Source: Bryoerythrophyllum caledonicum (Eukaryota; Streptophyta; Bryopsida; Pottiales; Pottiaceae). From it: a stretch of DNA of 64,000 nt. Under the pieces are notes generated by a model, which saw only the letters and a list, made by a program, of their open reading frames with translations, was not told the DNA's origin and did not search any database. The position numbers and the translations under genes were made by a program. The stretch spans positions 42,693,158 to 42,757,157 of the forward strand of contig OZ020514.1 of NCBI GenBank assembly GCA_963971425.1. The letters run 5' to 3'. Shown one piece after another: positions 21,173 through 31,574 of this stretch; position 1 is the first letter of the stretch, and each line of letters starts with the position of its first letter.

Positions 21173-22253
21173 CTACGCCGACAGGCCTGTGAGTTTGAAG
21201 TTTGAGGTATCGTGGGATCGCTGGTTTCGTGGTTTTGGTTGATCGCTGGCTTAGGGTTGATCGCTGGTTTAGGTTGATCGCTGGTTTAGGTTGATTGCGT
21301 TGTGGAGGTTGAGGTTTAGGGTTTCGGCTTCAGAGAAGTTTTTAGGGTTTGGGTGTCGTTGGTTGCAATTGGTGATGTTGGATTTGCCTGTAAGTTTTGA
21401 GAGTGTAGGTCATGAGCAATTCTGTGTTGAAGCCTTGGAACTTGTGGCGTTTTAAGCGTCGTTAATCAGTGTTGACGTGAATCAGTACACTGGAGTGGAG
21501 ATAGGTTTTCTTCGGAGTGGTGATGGAGTGGAGGTTTTGTTGAAGTGAGCCGGTGCAGGATGTTTGTGAAGTGGTCGGGTTGGAGAGGTTGTTAAAGTTA
21601 TTTGCGGCAGTGTTCGTTTCTGTATGGTTCCGCTGTGGGCATGGGCACGAGTTAAAAGCTGCTGAATTGGTTCCGTGTGGGATGAGCTGGGGTTGGTATG
21701 TGGTCTGAGGGTTCTGCAGAGGATATCTCTGTGGTGTGGTGAGGTGAGTGTGAAATTCGAGAGGTGAGGTTTGGAGGATGATCGGAATGCTTGGGTGCAT
21801 GGCGCCGCAAGTCCCAGAATTGGAAGAGTAGACTCCGGACCCCGCCATCGCCAAGACTAATTTTTGTCGGATTGTGCTACAGTTCATCGTCTGGTGCTAA
21901 TCGGAGAAGTGATCAGATCTCGGAATCCTAGTCCGATAAGCCCACAAGCAACAGCAGTTGGGAGGTTACTTACCTCTTACCTGAGTTGCTACAGTGCCGG
22001 AGAAGGACCGGACGTTAGTTCAGTCCTGCAGCGAGGTTTTTTGTTTTGGTGTGGCCTGGGAGGGTGGGTGAGTGTGAATTTCGAGGAGGTCTAGATGGGT
22101 GGTTAGGCCGATCGAGTGTTGTATGTGTACTGAGTGTTGGGCGGTTGGATTTTGTTGCAGGAGCTCGAGTGTGGGAGGATATGATGAGATGTTTGGTGGG
22201 AGCGTTGTCGGGAATCAGTGGAAGCGACGTGAATTATTTTGATTCTTTTGGAG

Positions 22254-23080
22254 GACTTCAAGCCCACCGAAATTGAGGTGTCCAGACTTCAAACCCGGCT
22301 GGACATTATTTTGGCTACAAGGTACGTGGACATTAGTTGCATGCCATGTCCAGATCCTCAGCTCTTAGAGTAGCCAATTGGAGGTCAACTGTACATTGCG
22401 ATCAGGTGGTCGATGTTAGTTCCGGACTCGTATGAAACATTACAGCACTATTTAATGAAGATAGATTGTAAATCTTGAGAGAGCTGGCTAGTCATGGTTG
22501 TAGTTACTTGTTTGCATGACTCGAATGCTCTTAATGCAGGCAACCAGCTCTAGTTCCAAGGACCAAGAGGCAGTGAATTTCGTCGAAAAGAAGATCAAGA
22601 ATAATCTGCAACTCTCATACGAGCAAACCGTTCAAGTGAGTCTCCGTGCTAGCTGCTTTGAATGTTCGAAATTGTTAATTTGCTGAGAACTTACTCGTGC
22701 TAGCTGCTTTGAATGTTCGAAATTGTTAATTTGCTGAGAACTTACTCGTGCTAGCTGCTTTGAATGTTCGAAATTGTTTGAAGGTTCAAAATTGTTTGGC
22801 CTCAATTTCAAAATTGTTTGAAATTGTTTGAAGGAGTCATCAGATAACCTGGATATGAACTGTTTGACCTCAATTTCGGTGGGCTTGAAGTCTGGACTCG
22901 TGCTAGCTGCTTTGAATGTTCGAAATTGTTTGAATGTTCGTAATTGTTTGAAGGTTCGAAATTGTTTGAAGGTTCGAAATTGTTTGACCTCAATTTCAAA
23001 ATTGTTTGAAATTGTTTGAAGGAGTCATCAGATAACCTGGATATGAACTGTTTGACCTCAATTTCGGTGGACTTGAAGTC
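22254..23080. pseudogene. Scrambled fragments of a proteasome alpha-subunit gene
   Basis: A spliceable exon at 22540-22635 (+), between a GCAG acceptor and a GTGAGT donor, encodes 32 residues including KDQEAVNFVEKKIKNN and SYEQTVQ. This matches the late helix of proteasome alpha subunits of the PAA/PSMA6 type. The segment that should follow it, DFKPTEIEV, instead lies upstream at 22254-22280 (+) and occurs twice more on the minus strand, near 22863-22895 and 23052-23078. Order and orientation are therefore wrong for a working gene. The upstream piece runs on as SRLQTRLDIILAT to a GTACG donor. I read this as captured and rearranged gene pieces, as in Pack-type DNA transposons, or as a shattered duplicate. 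Confidence 0.5.
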
Positions 23081-23085
23081 TGGAC
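22646..23085. repeat. Tandem and direct repeats around the proteasome-like fragments
   Basis: A unit of about 56 bases starting CGTGCTAGCTGCTTTGAATG is repeated three times at 22646-22775 and recurs near 22898. A motif AAATTGTTTGAAGGTTCG recurs many times. A block of about 100 bases at 22798-22900 is repeated directly at 22985-23085, including the minus-strand DFKPTEIEV piece. Confidence 0.85.
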
Positions 23086-23709
23086 AGGTGCAATAGTGGT
23101 GATTACGAGTAGCAGCCACCTGTTGGACGATTGTGTGTTGAAGGAGGCGCTCATCAGTGGCACTGTCGTTGGCGTTGCCTTGGATGGCATTGAAGGGCCC
23201 CAGTGGCTCGAAGCTTGGGTACATGATCTTGTGCATGACTTCTCTCGTCTTTCTGTACTCAACTTGATTTTATGTTGCCGTTCTCCTTCCACGGGTGAGA
23301 GAGATGCCGAACGTGCTGATCCTTCTGTGCAGTGCAGACTACAGTGAAGAGGTCTCAGCCGAGATACGGTCAAATGCTTGACTCCAGGAAGAAGTTGCAT
23401 TCAGAGTTATACGGGTTCACCTTGGGATGAAATCCTTGTGATGTTGTAATTTTTTGTAAGTTGGGAGTTGGTAGGTTTTTAAGTTGAAGAGTTTCGGCCA
23501 CTTATCTTAGTTTTGAGTTTCTAATAGTGATTGGATTACGATTCAAAGAGGGGACATTTTGTCACTGAAGCAGCTCCTTTGTGTGACATACCTCAAGCCA
23601 TTTGTTTGAAGATTCAAGAGGTTGCAAAAAAAATGGAAATGAGGTAGGTAGACTCCTATGGAACTTGCAATTTGAATGAATTTTGTAATTTTTCATTCAT
23701 ATAATTAGT
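23086..23709 (+). other. Possible leader exon region before the ParB-like gene
   Basis: 23096-23347 is open on the plus strand and moderately GC-rich, but I recognise no domain. Near 23643 the sequence GAAATGAG is followed by GTAGGT, a good donor. It could pair with the CAG acceptor at about 24501, just before the start codon at 24511, giving a 5' untranslated intron that holds the palindrome cluster. Confidence 0.35.
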
Positions 23710-24431
23710 GCATATTCAGCTCAAGTCGAGCTGAATATGCACAATTGGTTGATCACGAGGTGCATATTTAGCTTGGGTAGAGCTGAATGTGCACGTGCAA
23801 TTTTGAATGATGTGCATATTCAGCTCGACTCGAGCTGAATATGCACAATTGGTTGATCACGAGGTGCATATTTAGCTTGGGTAGAGCTGAATGTGCACGT
23901 GCAATTTTGAATGATGTGCATATTCAGCTCGACTCGAGCTGAATGTGCAGAGTATGATGAGCTTTGTGTGCACATTCAGCTCGACTCGAGCTGAATATGC
24001 ACTTCCGGCTCATTAGTATGAGCACAAATGATTGATCGTAATGTGTACATTCAGCTAGAGAGAAGCTGAATGTGCATCTTGATTTCAGCTATGAATGCAT
24101 ATTCAGCTCGACTCGAGCTGAATATGCACAGTCTAATGAGCTTTCTGTGTACATTCAACTTGACTCATAATGAATATACACGTTCAGTTCACTAGTTCAT
24201 GGGCGTTACATTAATATTTATCAGCACATTCAGCTTGACAAGAGCTTAATGTGCACGGTAAAACATTTGTGTGCACATTTAGCTCAAGTAAAGCTAAATG
24301 TGCAATAGAAATGATAAAAAACTTCAAACAATTGCAAGTGGTAATACAAGATTTGAAACTTCTTGATGGAACTACACCTGTGCAATTAAGTGTCGTATTG
24401 CATATTCAGCTCGACTCGAGCTAAATATGCA
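23710..24431. repeat. Main palindrome cluster, about 12 copies
   Basis: About twelve copies of the 31-base palindrome, at roughly 23710, 23761, 23816, 23867, 23922, 23970, 24046, 24097, 24147, 24224, 24271 and 24399. The best copies have 15-base arms GCATATTCAGCTCGA and their exact complement around one central base. Two units of about 106 bases (23730-23835 and 23836-23941) are a direct duplication. The copy near 24271 has ATTTAGCT in the left arm and AGCTAAAT in the right, a paired change that keeps the fold. Confidence 0.92.
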
Positions 24432-24510
24432 AAGTTAAGAAAAAATTGTAATACATTCAGTACGTATAATAAAATCTGAATTCACTTACGGACTCCATTG
24501 CAGAAATCCA

Positions 24511-27500
24511 ATGAACGACCAAGAAGTCCTGGATCAATACTATAAACCAATAAGTATTGCGATCGAGTCCGACGACGGAGAGGAGCACGAGTTACTCAAC
24601 TGCTACGAGCTTCGAGATCCAGAGAGGCATGAGGCGTGGGGGTTCGAACATATCGGTCACTCTAACAGCTTGGTGTTGACTCACAAATTTCGAGGCATGG
24701 ATATGTTCTTGCACGTTTCACCGAATGAGAAGATAATCGAGTTTGACCACCACAAGAAGTTCCTCGTGGTTAAAAGTGAGACGACAACTGAAAGTAGTCT
24801 TCAGTACACGGTTCTCATCGACTGCATGACTCAAGTCTTCAGCCTTGATCCCTTTCTCGACAGTATTGAGAACTCATTATTTGAGTCAATAAAGAAGGAC
24901 ATCCTCAAACAACAGGACGAAGATTACTGGAAGAGCAGCATTGGCGGGCCTCTTCGCGCTAAAGCTTTGTCGTCAAAGTTGACAAGTCTCCTTCATGCAA
25001 TGGCAATGAAGGTTCTTCAAAACTCGCAGACCTCATCCGAGATGACTCCGGTGAAGGTCTCTCGTAGGACCGAGAGTGGCAATGTCAGCCAAGGCGATAA
25101 CACTGGACAAAAAACTGCAGCGGCTCGAACTGGCAAGGTTAATCCGAGGAAGTCGTTGTCTACAAATCCAACGCCACCAAAGAGGCAGCGTCGATCACTT
25201 GCTCCGGAGGCTTCAACTCGAAGAGCACTAAAATCTAGTGCAAAAAACCAAGAAGTTGGTAAGCCAGACGTTGAGGCCAGCATCGTCTCTGCGATCACCG
25301 ATTTGCCCCACGAGTTGCATCCTGGAGAAGCCATTGACTACGGAAATGCATCCGAAGTGTACGAAAAGTTCTGGACAGATTGCCAGGACTGCTTCCTCTA
25401 CGACCCTGACATGAAGAAGGAGTTGGATGTGCGGCAGTTATCACCAGCACCAGAGGACTGGACAATTCGGGCCTTTGAGAAGAAGGGCATGGACGTGGTA
25501 ATGAATTACCTCATAAACATGCCCGATAAATCCATCAAGCAGACGCTTTGCGTGATGCCGATAACAAACGAGAAGCCTGATGGAAACTGGGAAGACATTC
25601 GAAAGGGGAAGTTCTACATCATAAATGGCCAACATAGCGTGGCGGCAAGCTTAGCGATGATGGCGGATGAATCTATTGACGAGACCACAGTGAGACACTT
25701 TCGCGTATGGAAGTGCTTTGTCGTATGGTCCGATGACAAAGAGAAGCTGCGTAAGATCTCGACATTCTACAACCGAGTCAATCACTTGTCCGTCTTCAAG
25801 CCAACGTGGTCGACCAACATCCTATCTGCACGGTCGACATGGACTAATCTAGGTCGCCCAACACCACCACAGAAGAAGAATACCCCGGGTGGCCGTGGAG
25901 CTCCAAGAGTCAACGACAAGGCGTATAAGGTTAGCAATCCTGATTACGATTGCATATTCAGCTCGACTCGAGCTGAATATGCAAACCTTGGCGAATGCAT
26001 ATTCAGCTCGACTCGAGCTGAATATGCACACCCATGTCAACAATTGTTCTGTATTACTAAGATTATTGTTATGCCTCCTGCAGGAGTTCATTGAGGCCAT
26101 TCAACGTCGGTTTGCCTGCATTGACGTTGCAAAGAACCAGCAGTATGCTAGTAAATCTAGTCAGGTTCCTCAGCTGACTCTCTCAAATGAGGTCAAGATT
26201 ATCACGTCGCCTGATTCTACTTTCAATCTCTGGCGAGATGTGATGGCCGCAAGCGCTCAAGGCGACTTGATTGAGGTTGACACCAACCCCTTGCGCAAAT
26301 TCAAAGACAACCTGAAGTCGACGCCAGCGAAGGATGGTGGTCTGAATCGAGAGTTCTTCAAGTGGCTCAATGGCCTCACTGATGCAGATCATGTGAAGTT
26401 GTTGAACCACATTTTGAACCGCAGCGGACCAAAACGGCGACTGCAGTATCCGAAGGTGGTCATCAAGACACCAACCAGTGTATTGGATAGTAATTACACG
26501 GCTTTGGAATGGATCGAGCGGCGCAAGAGGAAGAACGTCGTCCGTAGGGAGTTGCAGAAACTAAAGCCTAGTCTTGCATTTTTTGATGCAAACAAGAATT
26601 TTGTTCCTGGAAACTGGAAGCGTTTTAAGCGTGAATATCACGTCTCATCCGCAACCATGAGGGTGCTTGTCGATCAACCCGGTGAGGCATTTTTCACTGA
26701 GGCGCGACAGCTTCGGAGCAAGAACAAGTCTGCGGAGGAGCTATCGCCGTACGCAAAAGCTTGGTTTAAGTTGTTCTTAGACAAGCGCCAACATTTTGAA
26801 GAAGCGTCCGGGTCTGCATACATCCGAAAGTACAACATCATCAATGATACGTTGGGTGTGTGGCCCGAAAACACATGGGATCCCCGCGGCGAAAAGCCTC
26901 GGCTTGGATTGATCGATTTCAGATCAGCTCCCGGGCAAGATTTAAAGCCAACATCAACGGTGGCTAACCCATTCTTCAAGGACTTCATGGAGGCATTGCG
27001 GACTGGAGGCAGCCCTGGACTGACAGACCCAGATGTCTGGCTATGGATTTGTGGGACCAAGACAGAGGAGAGGCAAATCTTCTCCATAACCGAGAAATCC
27101 CCATTTGTGGACGAATACGTGACATATAGTTCCGCATACATTCCTGGTAAGTATGAGCGGCTCGATGATCTGTCGAAAGGCAACAAGTTGTCAAAAGATT
27201 CTGTGGAACTTCTTTGGCTAGTCCGTAAGCAGTTAGCTCGCTCTAACTTAGTTACAAAGGAGTATGTCTATCCGCTTCATGTTGCAAACACCAAGGTCCG
27301 CAAGTACAACGAGTTGGAGTATCGTGTAAACACTACTGAGTTCACGATGGAGTTCTACTTTCAAGTACTCAAAGAATGGTGCAAACCCGGGGACTTAGTC
27401 TTCTCTGCCTTTGGAGGCTCAAAGTTTCTTATTGCATCTATGGTAAGAATTTCTGCCGAGCTCTCCTGTTTGCATATTCAGCTTGACTCGAGCTGAATAT

Positions 27501-28716
27501 GCAAGTGCTTCTCGATCATTAGTTCTGAGTTGCATATTCAGCTCGAGTCGAGCTGAATATGCAAGTAGTGTAGTTTCATAGAATGCAATTATATGTCGCT
27601 TGAGTTAGTTTGATTGATTGCTAGTGTCTCTGGTGTGCCTTGCAGATCGAATCTCTAGAGTGTGCCTGCATCTGCGAGACTTCTGAGAGTGATCGGTACG
27701 AAAGCAAGGCCAAGTTGGCTTTGTCTCTATGCAAAGCGGATTTCGTTGCCGACGGTTATCCAGTTGACGAGACAAAGTACCCTATTAAGCCCCCTCGTGG
27801 TAAGGGTAAGGGAAAGAGACGAGTTGATGACGACGATGATAATGAGGAAGATGATGATGAGCAACCTACTGTGGATGTTACGAGCTCAGATGTTGCGGTA
27901 GCTGAACCATCAGACCCCGCTTCTGCTCGCGTTAATGAAGGCGCAGATATTGAAGCATATTGTGCGAATGATTATGAGGATCTTGCTCTTCGTCGGTCCA
28001 GTGTAATTGCAGGTGGTGCTGGTCCATCCAACAATCGGTCGCAGAGTAAGGCTGATTCCTCAGATGGAAATACTGACGATGACATTGAAGTGATGGCTTC
28101 TGCGCCAACGCCCCCCCACAAGCGCCAACGAACTCCTGTGACGGTTAACTCGCCCGCGCTATCGACGTCCCCTCCCACTGCACAAGCTGATATGTCATTG
28201 AAGGTCGAGATGCTCTTAAAGAAGGTCGAGGAGCAAGAGAGGCTCAACCAAGAGTTGTCAAGACGGCAGGAAGAGCGCCAAGATGAGCTCCTTGCAGCGC
28301 AGAGAGCCGAGATGGAGCGGAACACGCAAACGATGATCGCTTCTATGTTTGCAAGGTTCGAACAGATGTTGCCACCGCAGTCCAAGCCGGTAGAGCATAT
28401 TTTAGGTGCAACTCCTGAGGCGGCTGCAAGACCATCGTCTCAAGGCCCTACTGTTATAGAGACGGTCTCCTCGTTTAAAGAGGCGTATGTCCAACAGTCT
28501 TTGTTGACATCGGATCCGAAGACGTCTTCTCCTCTTTCACCGCCACAAGCAATAGCCTATGTTGGAGCCGAGCGCATGGTTTCCGCCGATCCCAGTGTTC
28601 AGCCAATCAATGTGATCCCGGTGAAAGAGACTGAAGTTGCTAATGAAGTCAACACACCGAGCAACACTCAAGCATCTCCAGGACACTCTTCAGGTGGAAT
28701 TCTCGATGAGAACTAG
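24511..28716 (+). CDS. ParB/Srx-like domain fused to a DNA-methyltransferase-like fold
   Basis: Exons 24511-25929, 26084-27442 and 27646-28693 (or to the stop at 28716) join at phase-0 GT-AG introns. ATG 24511 follows a CAG acceptor. Residues 300-385 resemble ParB/sulfiredoxin domains: RQLSPAPEDW, then VMPI, then FYIINGQHSVAAS (about 366-378), like the IDGQHR box. Residues 740-950 resemble a beta-class N6A/N4C DNA methyltransferase. PGDLVFSAFGGSKFLIAS (about 908-925) stands where DPFxGSGTT is usual, followed by CICETSESDRY where GIExxxxY is usual. RLGLIDFRSAPG (about 747) stands where DPPY is expected. Both key motifs are altered, so catalysis is doubtful. The exon 2/3 junction lies inside this fold and restores it, which supports the splice model. 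The last 350 residues have an acidic run (DDDDDNEEDDDE), basic patches and a coiled coil (about 1109-1168), suggesting a nuclear protein. ParB and methylase domains are fused in many phages and bacteria. Presence in a plant suggests transfer or a mobile element. The domain calls are from motifs only. Confidence 0.7.
25930..26083 (+). repeat. Intron 1 with two palindrome copies
   Basis: The 154-base intron (GTTAGC to CTGCAG) holds two perfect palindromes at about 25951-25981 and 25998-26028. They fill 40% of it. Because the intron happens to stay open in both flanking frames, its translation (repeated STRAEYA) can be mistaken for protein. Confidence 0.9.
27443..27645 (+). repeat. Intron 2 with two palindrome copies
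   Basis: The 203-base intron (GTAAGA to TTGCAG) holds two palindromes at about 27473-27503 and 27532-27562. One has CTTGACTCGAG at its centre, the other CTCGAGTCGAG, so the central base and its neighbours vary. Confidence 0.9.
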
Positions 28717-29267
28717 TATATCGAGTATTCTTGTTGTTGTTAATCATGTTTTCCTAATTATTTTCGTACATTAAGTTATGTTTGTAAATAATCTTGGATG
28801 TTTATTGTCCTTTTAAACCTTGGTTGAGTAAATTCGATGTTGTTTCCATTTCGAATCTCCTTAATCACTTCTCTTCGTTGTATGATGTTTTCGTCTTGAT
28901 CCATTTATTTTTTCTTTATAGACTACACTTAAGTTGAATTAAATGTACTGCAGATAAATAGTAGTATATCTCTCTCTGTTTTTTTCCGTTCAGTCCTTCT
29001 CCTTAAGTCATTGTTACTTCTATTGCATATTCAGCTCGACTCGAGCTGAATATGCATTACTTTCTGTATATCATGTTGTTCTCCCTCTGTGTACATCATA
29101 TTGAAATTCAAGTTGTCCTCTCCCTTGTGCATCCAATTGTTGAGTACTCATACACTGGCACAATCAGTTAGAGTCGAGCTGAATGTTAATCTTCTTTAGT
29201 ATCAAGTGGCGTTGCATTTTTGAGGCATGCTTGTTCATAACCTGTAATCAAATTTGCTGAATTTCAG
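28694..29267 (+). repeat. Probable intron 3 with one perfect and one decayed palindrome
   Basis: Between donor CAG/GTGGAA at 28694 and acceptor TTTCAG at 29267 lies a perfect palindrome at 29025-29055 and a decayed copy near 29160-29190. The donor leaves one base and the acceptor exon supplies two, so phase 1 is kept. The stop codon at 28716 would fall inside this intron. If the intron is not used, the upstream gene ends at 28716. Confidence 0.6.
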
Positions 29268-30322
29268 ATGCCCTAAGCCTCGAAGTCGATTTCATAAAAG
29301 ATGATGCTGGCTCTTCTCAGCATCCTCCTATGGTTGGTGCAAAGCCCATTGATGCTACTTTGGCCATCAACTCACAGGTATAACCTTAATCTCACCACTT
29401 CATGGCCAAAAAGATTGTGCTGTCTTTTGCAGTGCTTCCTTCTTCGTATAATATTATGTGCTCTATTGTTATATGATGTTTAATGTTTAGTAACATGTAC
29501 CTCCACTCTTTCCCATCTGAATTCCAGGTGGTCGAGCCTCTGGAGAGCGTTCATAGCGCTGTAGTCCGTGTTCCTTGTTCAACCCCTAGAGTGGTCAAAC
29601 CGTGGTTAAACATTGTGTTTGACTTGAACGGTATATTGTGTGTGTGCGAGGAATTCCGCTTGAGGTCTGCTACGCAAGCCTTCAATGCATGTTCTCTACC
29701 ACACTCGGTAAAAGTTCCAGCCAAGGTCGGCCCAAAGCTAGTGTATGTTCGTCCAGGCTGCAAGGCATTTTTGGACGCTGTTTCCAAGTTTGCATCGATA
29801 TCGGTCTGGAGTTCGATGAAATTGAACACCACTAGTAGCATCGTCAATTACCTCTTCCCAAAAGCGGCCTCACCAAAAGTCATATTTGGGCAAGAGCATT
29901 GTAGGAGAGTCGTAACTGCTGTGATCCATAATGTACCTCAATATCTGAAAGTTAAGAACTCAGATAAGGAGGTATTTCTGAAGACGTTGTCGAAAGTCCT
30001 ATTTACTGAAAAGGGTGTCTCCTTTACGAAGGAGAATACCATCATCATAGATGACAGTCCGTACAAGCACGTCCTTAATGATCCGGAGAATGTTCTTCTT
30101 GCGGATACCTGGTCCTACAAAGAGGATGGATGGAACGATAAGTTCCTTCTAAATGTCTTGCTTCCATGGCTCCAAAAGCTCCACAGTAGTGCAGAGTTAG
30201 GGCTGCAATCTTTTCGGCGTGGGAATCCCTTTGGTCGTCCAACAATTTGCTCGGATCCATATAGCTTAGAGTACATGGAATTAACGCACGCGATTATGAT
30301 ATCTGATGGGCTCTCAAATTAG
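29268..30322 (+). CDS. FCP1/NIF-like HAD-family phosphatase domain, probably spliced to the upstream gene
   Basis: Exons 29268-29377 and 29528-30322 join in phase 0 across a GTATAA-TTCCAG intron. The second exon encodes an FCP1/NLI-interacting-factor type HAD domain. Motif I reads NIVFDLNGIL, with the nucleophile Asp kept and the second Asp replaced by Asn, as in a known group of plant HAD proteins. YVRPGCKAFLDAVSKF and SVWSSM give the next blocks, and IIIDDSPYKH keeps the acidic pair of motif IV. FCP1-like enzymes remove phosphate from protein Ser/Thr, classically the RNA polymerase II tail; with Asn at the second position activity may be low or absent. No ATG opens the first exon. It fits in phase 1 to the donor at 28694, which would give one protein of about 1576 residues. 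A separate gene with an unseen first exon remains possible. Confidence 0.75.
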
Positions 30323-30618
30323 AAGTTCTCTGGTATCAATCATAAATGTGTTGATGTATTATACTATACATATCTTATAAGTCAAGTGGCAGTTGCCAGT
30401 TCTTTGATATTTGTTTGTAATTTTCCGTTTGTAAATTGTTGGATTTGTAAGTTTTTGTTTTCTCTTTGCTTCCATGTTTGAAAAAGAGCCATTAATCATT
30501 TTCTCATGTAAACTGTTGTATTGCCACCGTGGATTCTGTTTTGAAGTCAGAAGATTGTGGATATCGAATTCAACGTAAACATAATGATTTGTACTCCCGC
30601 GGAGCAGCTGATTATTCG
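30323..30618 (+). other. Spacer and possible 3' untranslated region
   Basis: T-rich sequence with TTTGTAA-type motifs follows the HAD stop codon. 30529-30618 is open in the frame of the next exon but has no ATG, so part of it may be coding through an upstream exon that I cannot place. Confidence 0.4.
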
Positions 30619-31574
30619 ATGGACTCTTCGATGGCTCCAGTTGAAGAAGATGAAGTCAACAGCCCCCCACCTAAAATTTGCATTCGAAAGGTTGCCTCCC
30701 GTTCTATTCTTCAACCTCGTCAAATTTTGGGGTCCCCCGGTGTTGATGGGATTTGTGGGAAAGGTGACCAAGTGCTTGTTCCCGGACGTGAGGAATCATT
30801 GTCTCTTCCCCCGCATAGCATGGTATTCCCCCCCTCCCCTTCTCTGTATTTGTCCTAGGTCTTTTTTGGCAATGTGCACATTCAGCTCGAATAGAGCTAA
30901 ATGTGCACAAGTTTCATTTTAACTCTCTTTGTCCCTACGTCGTAGGATCACGCACTTCAAACTCTTGCTGGTGTAATTCAACCACCTACGACGGTGCCAT
31001 CAGAGAAAATGCCCTCAATTCCTACTACGTGTTGGCCTGTTGCAACGGTCGGAAATGATGAGAACAAGCTCCAATCTCTAAGTGGGAAAACGCATTCTAA
31101 TATTGAGGTTGGTCTTATTTTTTGTTATTGTTTAGTATGTGTTGTATCTTCAGTTGAATACTCATCACTGTTTTGATTTTGCATGTTTCACGAACACCTA
31201 AATTGGACATAATTATTTGAATGGATTCCACATCATGGTGTTTGTGTTTTTTTGACATGTGTGGCTACATATTCAGCTTGGTTTAAGCTGATTTTTGTGG
31301 TCTCTTTTGCTAGGTGCTTCAACCGACTATTGAGCGTCAAAGTGCTTCCCCAAAGCATGGTTTAAACCAAAACTCAAAGCGTCACTCTCGCCGTCGCCAC
31401 TCACTTCCTGTGCCTATTGTTACTTGGAACCAACGAATGCAACGCCAACGACTGCAAGAACATATACGGGCTAGTCAAATGCCATATACCGGTTACAGCC
31501 GCAAAGATGAACTTCAGAGGGGTAGAGATGAGCTGAGGAAATCTAATTCTGGTGACGTGGAGAAGAACAAGTAG
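30619..31574 (+). CDS. Small basic protein of unknown function, three exons
   Basis: Exons 30619-30822, 30946-31107 and 31314-31574 join in phase 0 at good GT-AG sites (CATG/GTATTC, TCGTAG/GATC, TTGAG/GTTGG, TGCTAG/GTGC). From ATG 30619 this gives 208 residues. The open frame runs back to about 30496, so an upstream exon or a non-ATG start is possible. The last exon is strongly basic with KRHSRRRHS and QRMQRQRLQEHIR, a likely nuclear or nucleic-acid-binding tail. I recognise no family. Palindrome copies sit in its introns (30877-30908, and a decayed copy near 31266) and just past its stop (about 31598-31632). It therefore belongs to the same locus as the ParB-like gene and could be its C-terminal continuation or a partner. 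Confidence 0.5.

Noticed and set aside
22808-23400. Minus-strand Asn/Ser-rich proteins
   Set aside because: Their sequence comes from tandem repeats of AACAATTTCGAA type; only the short DFKPTEIEV pieces have outside support.
23710-24431. CRISPR array
   Set aside because: Spacing is irregular, units are palindromes with variable arms, spacers are partly duplicated, and the DNA is from a plant nucleus with no cas genes.
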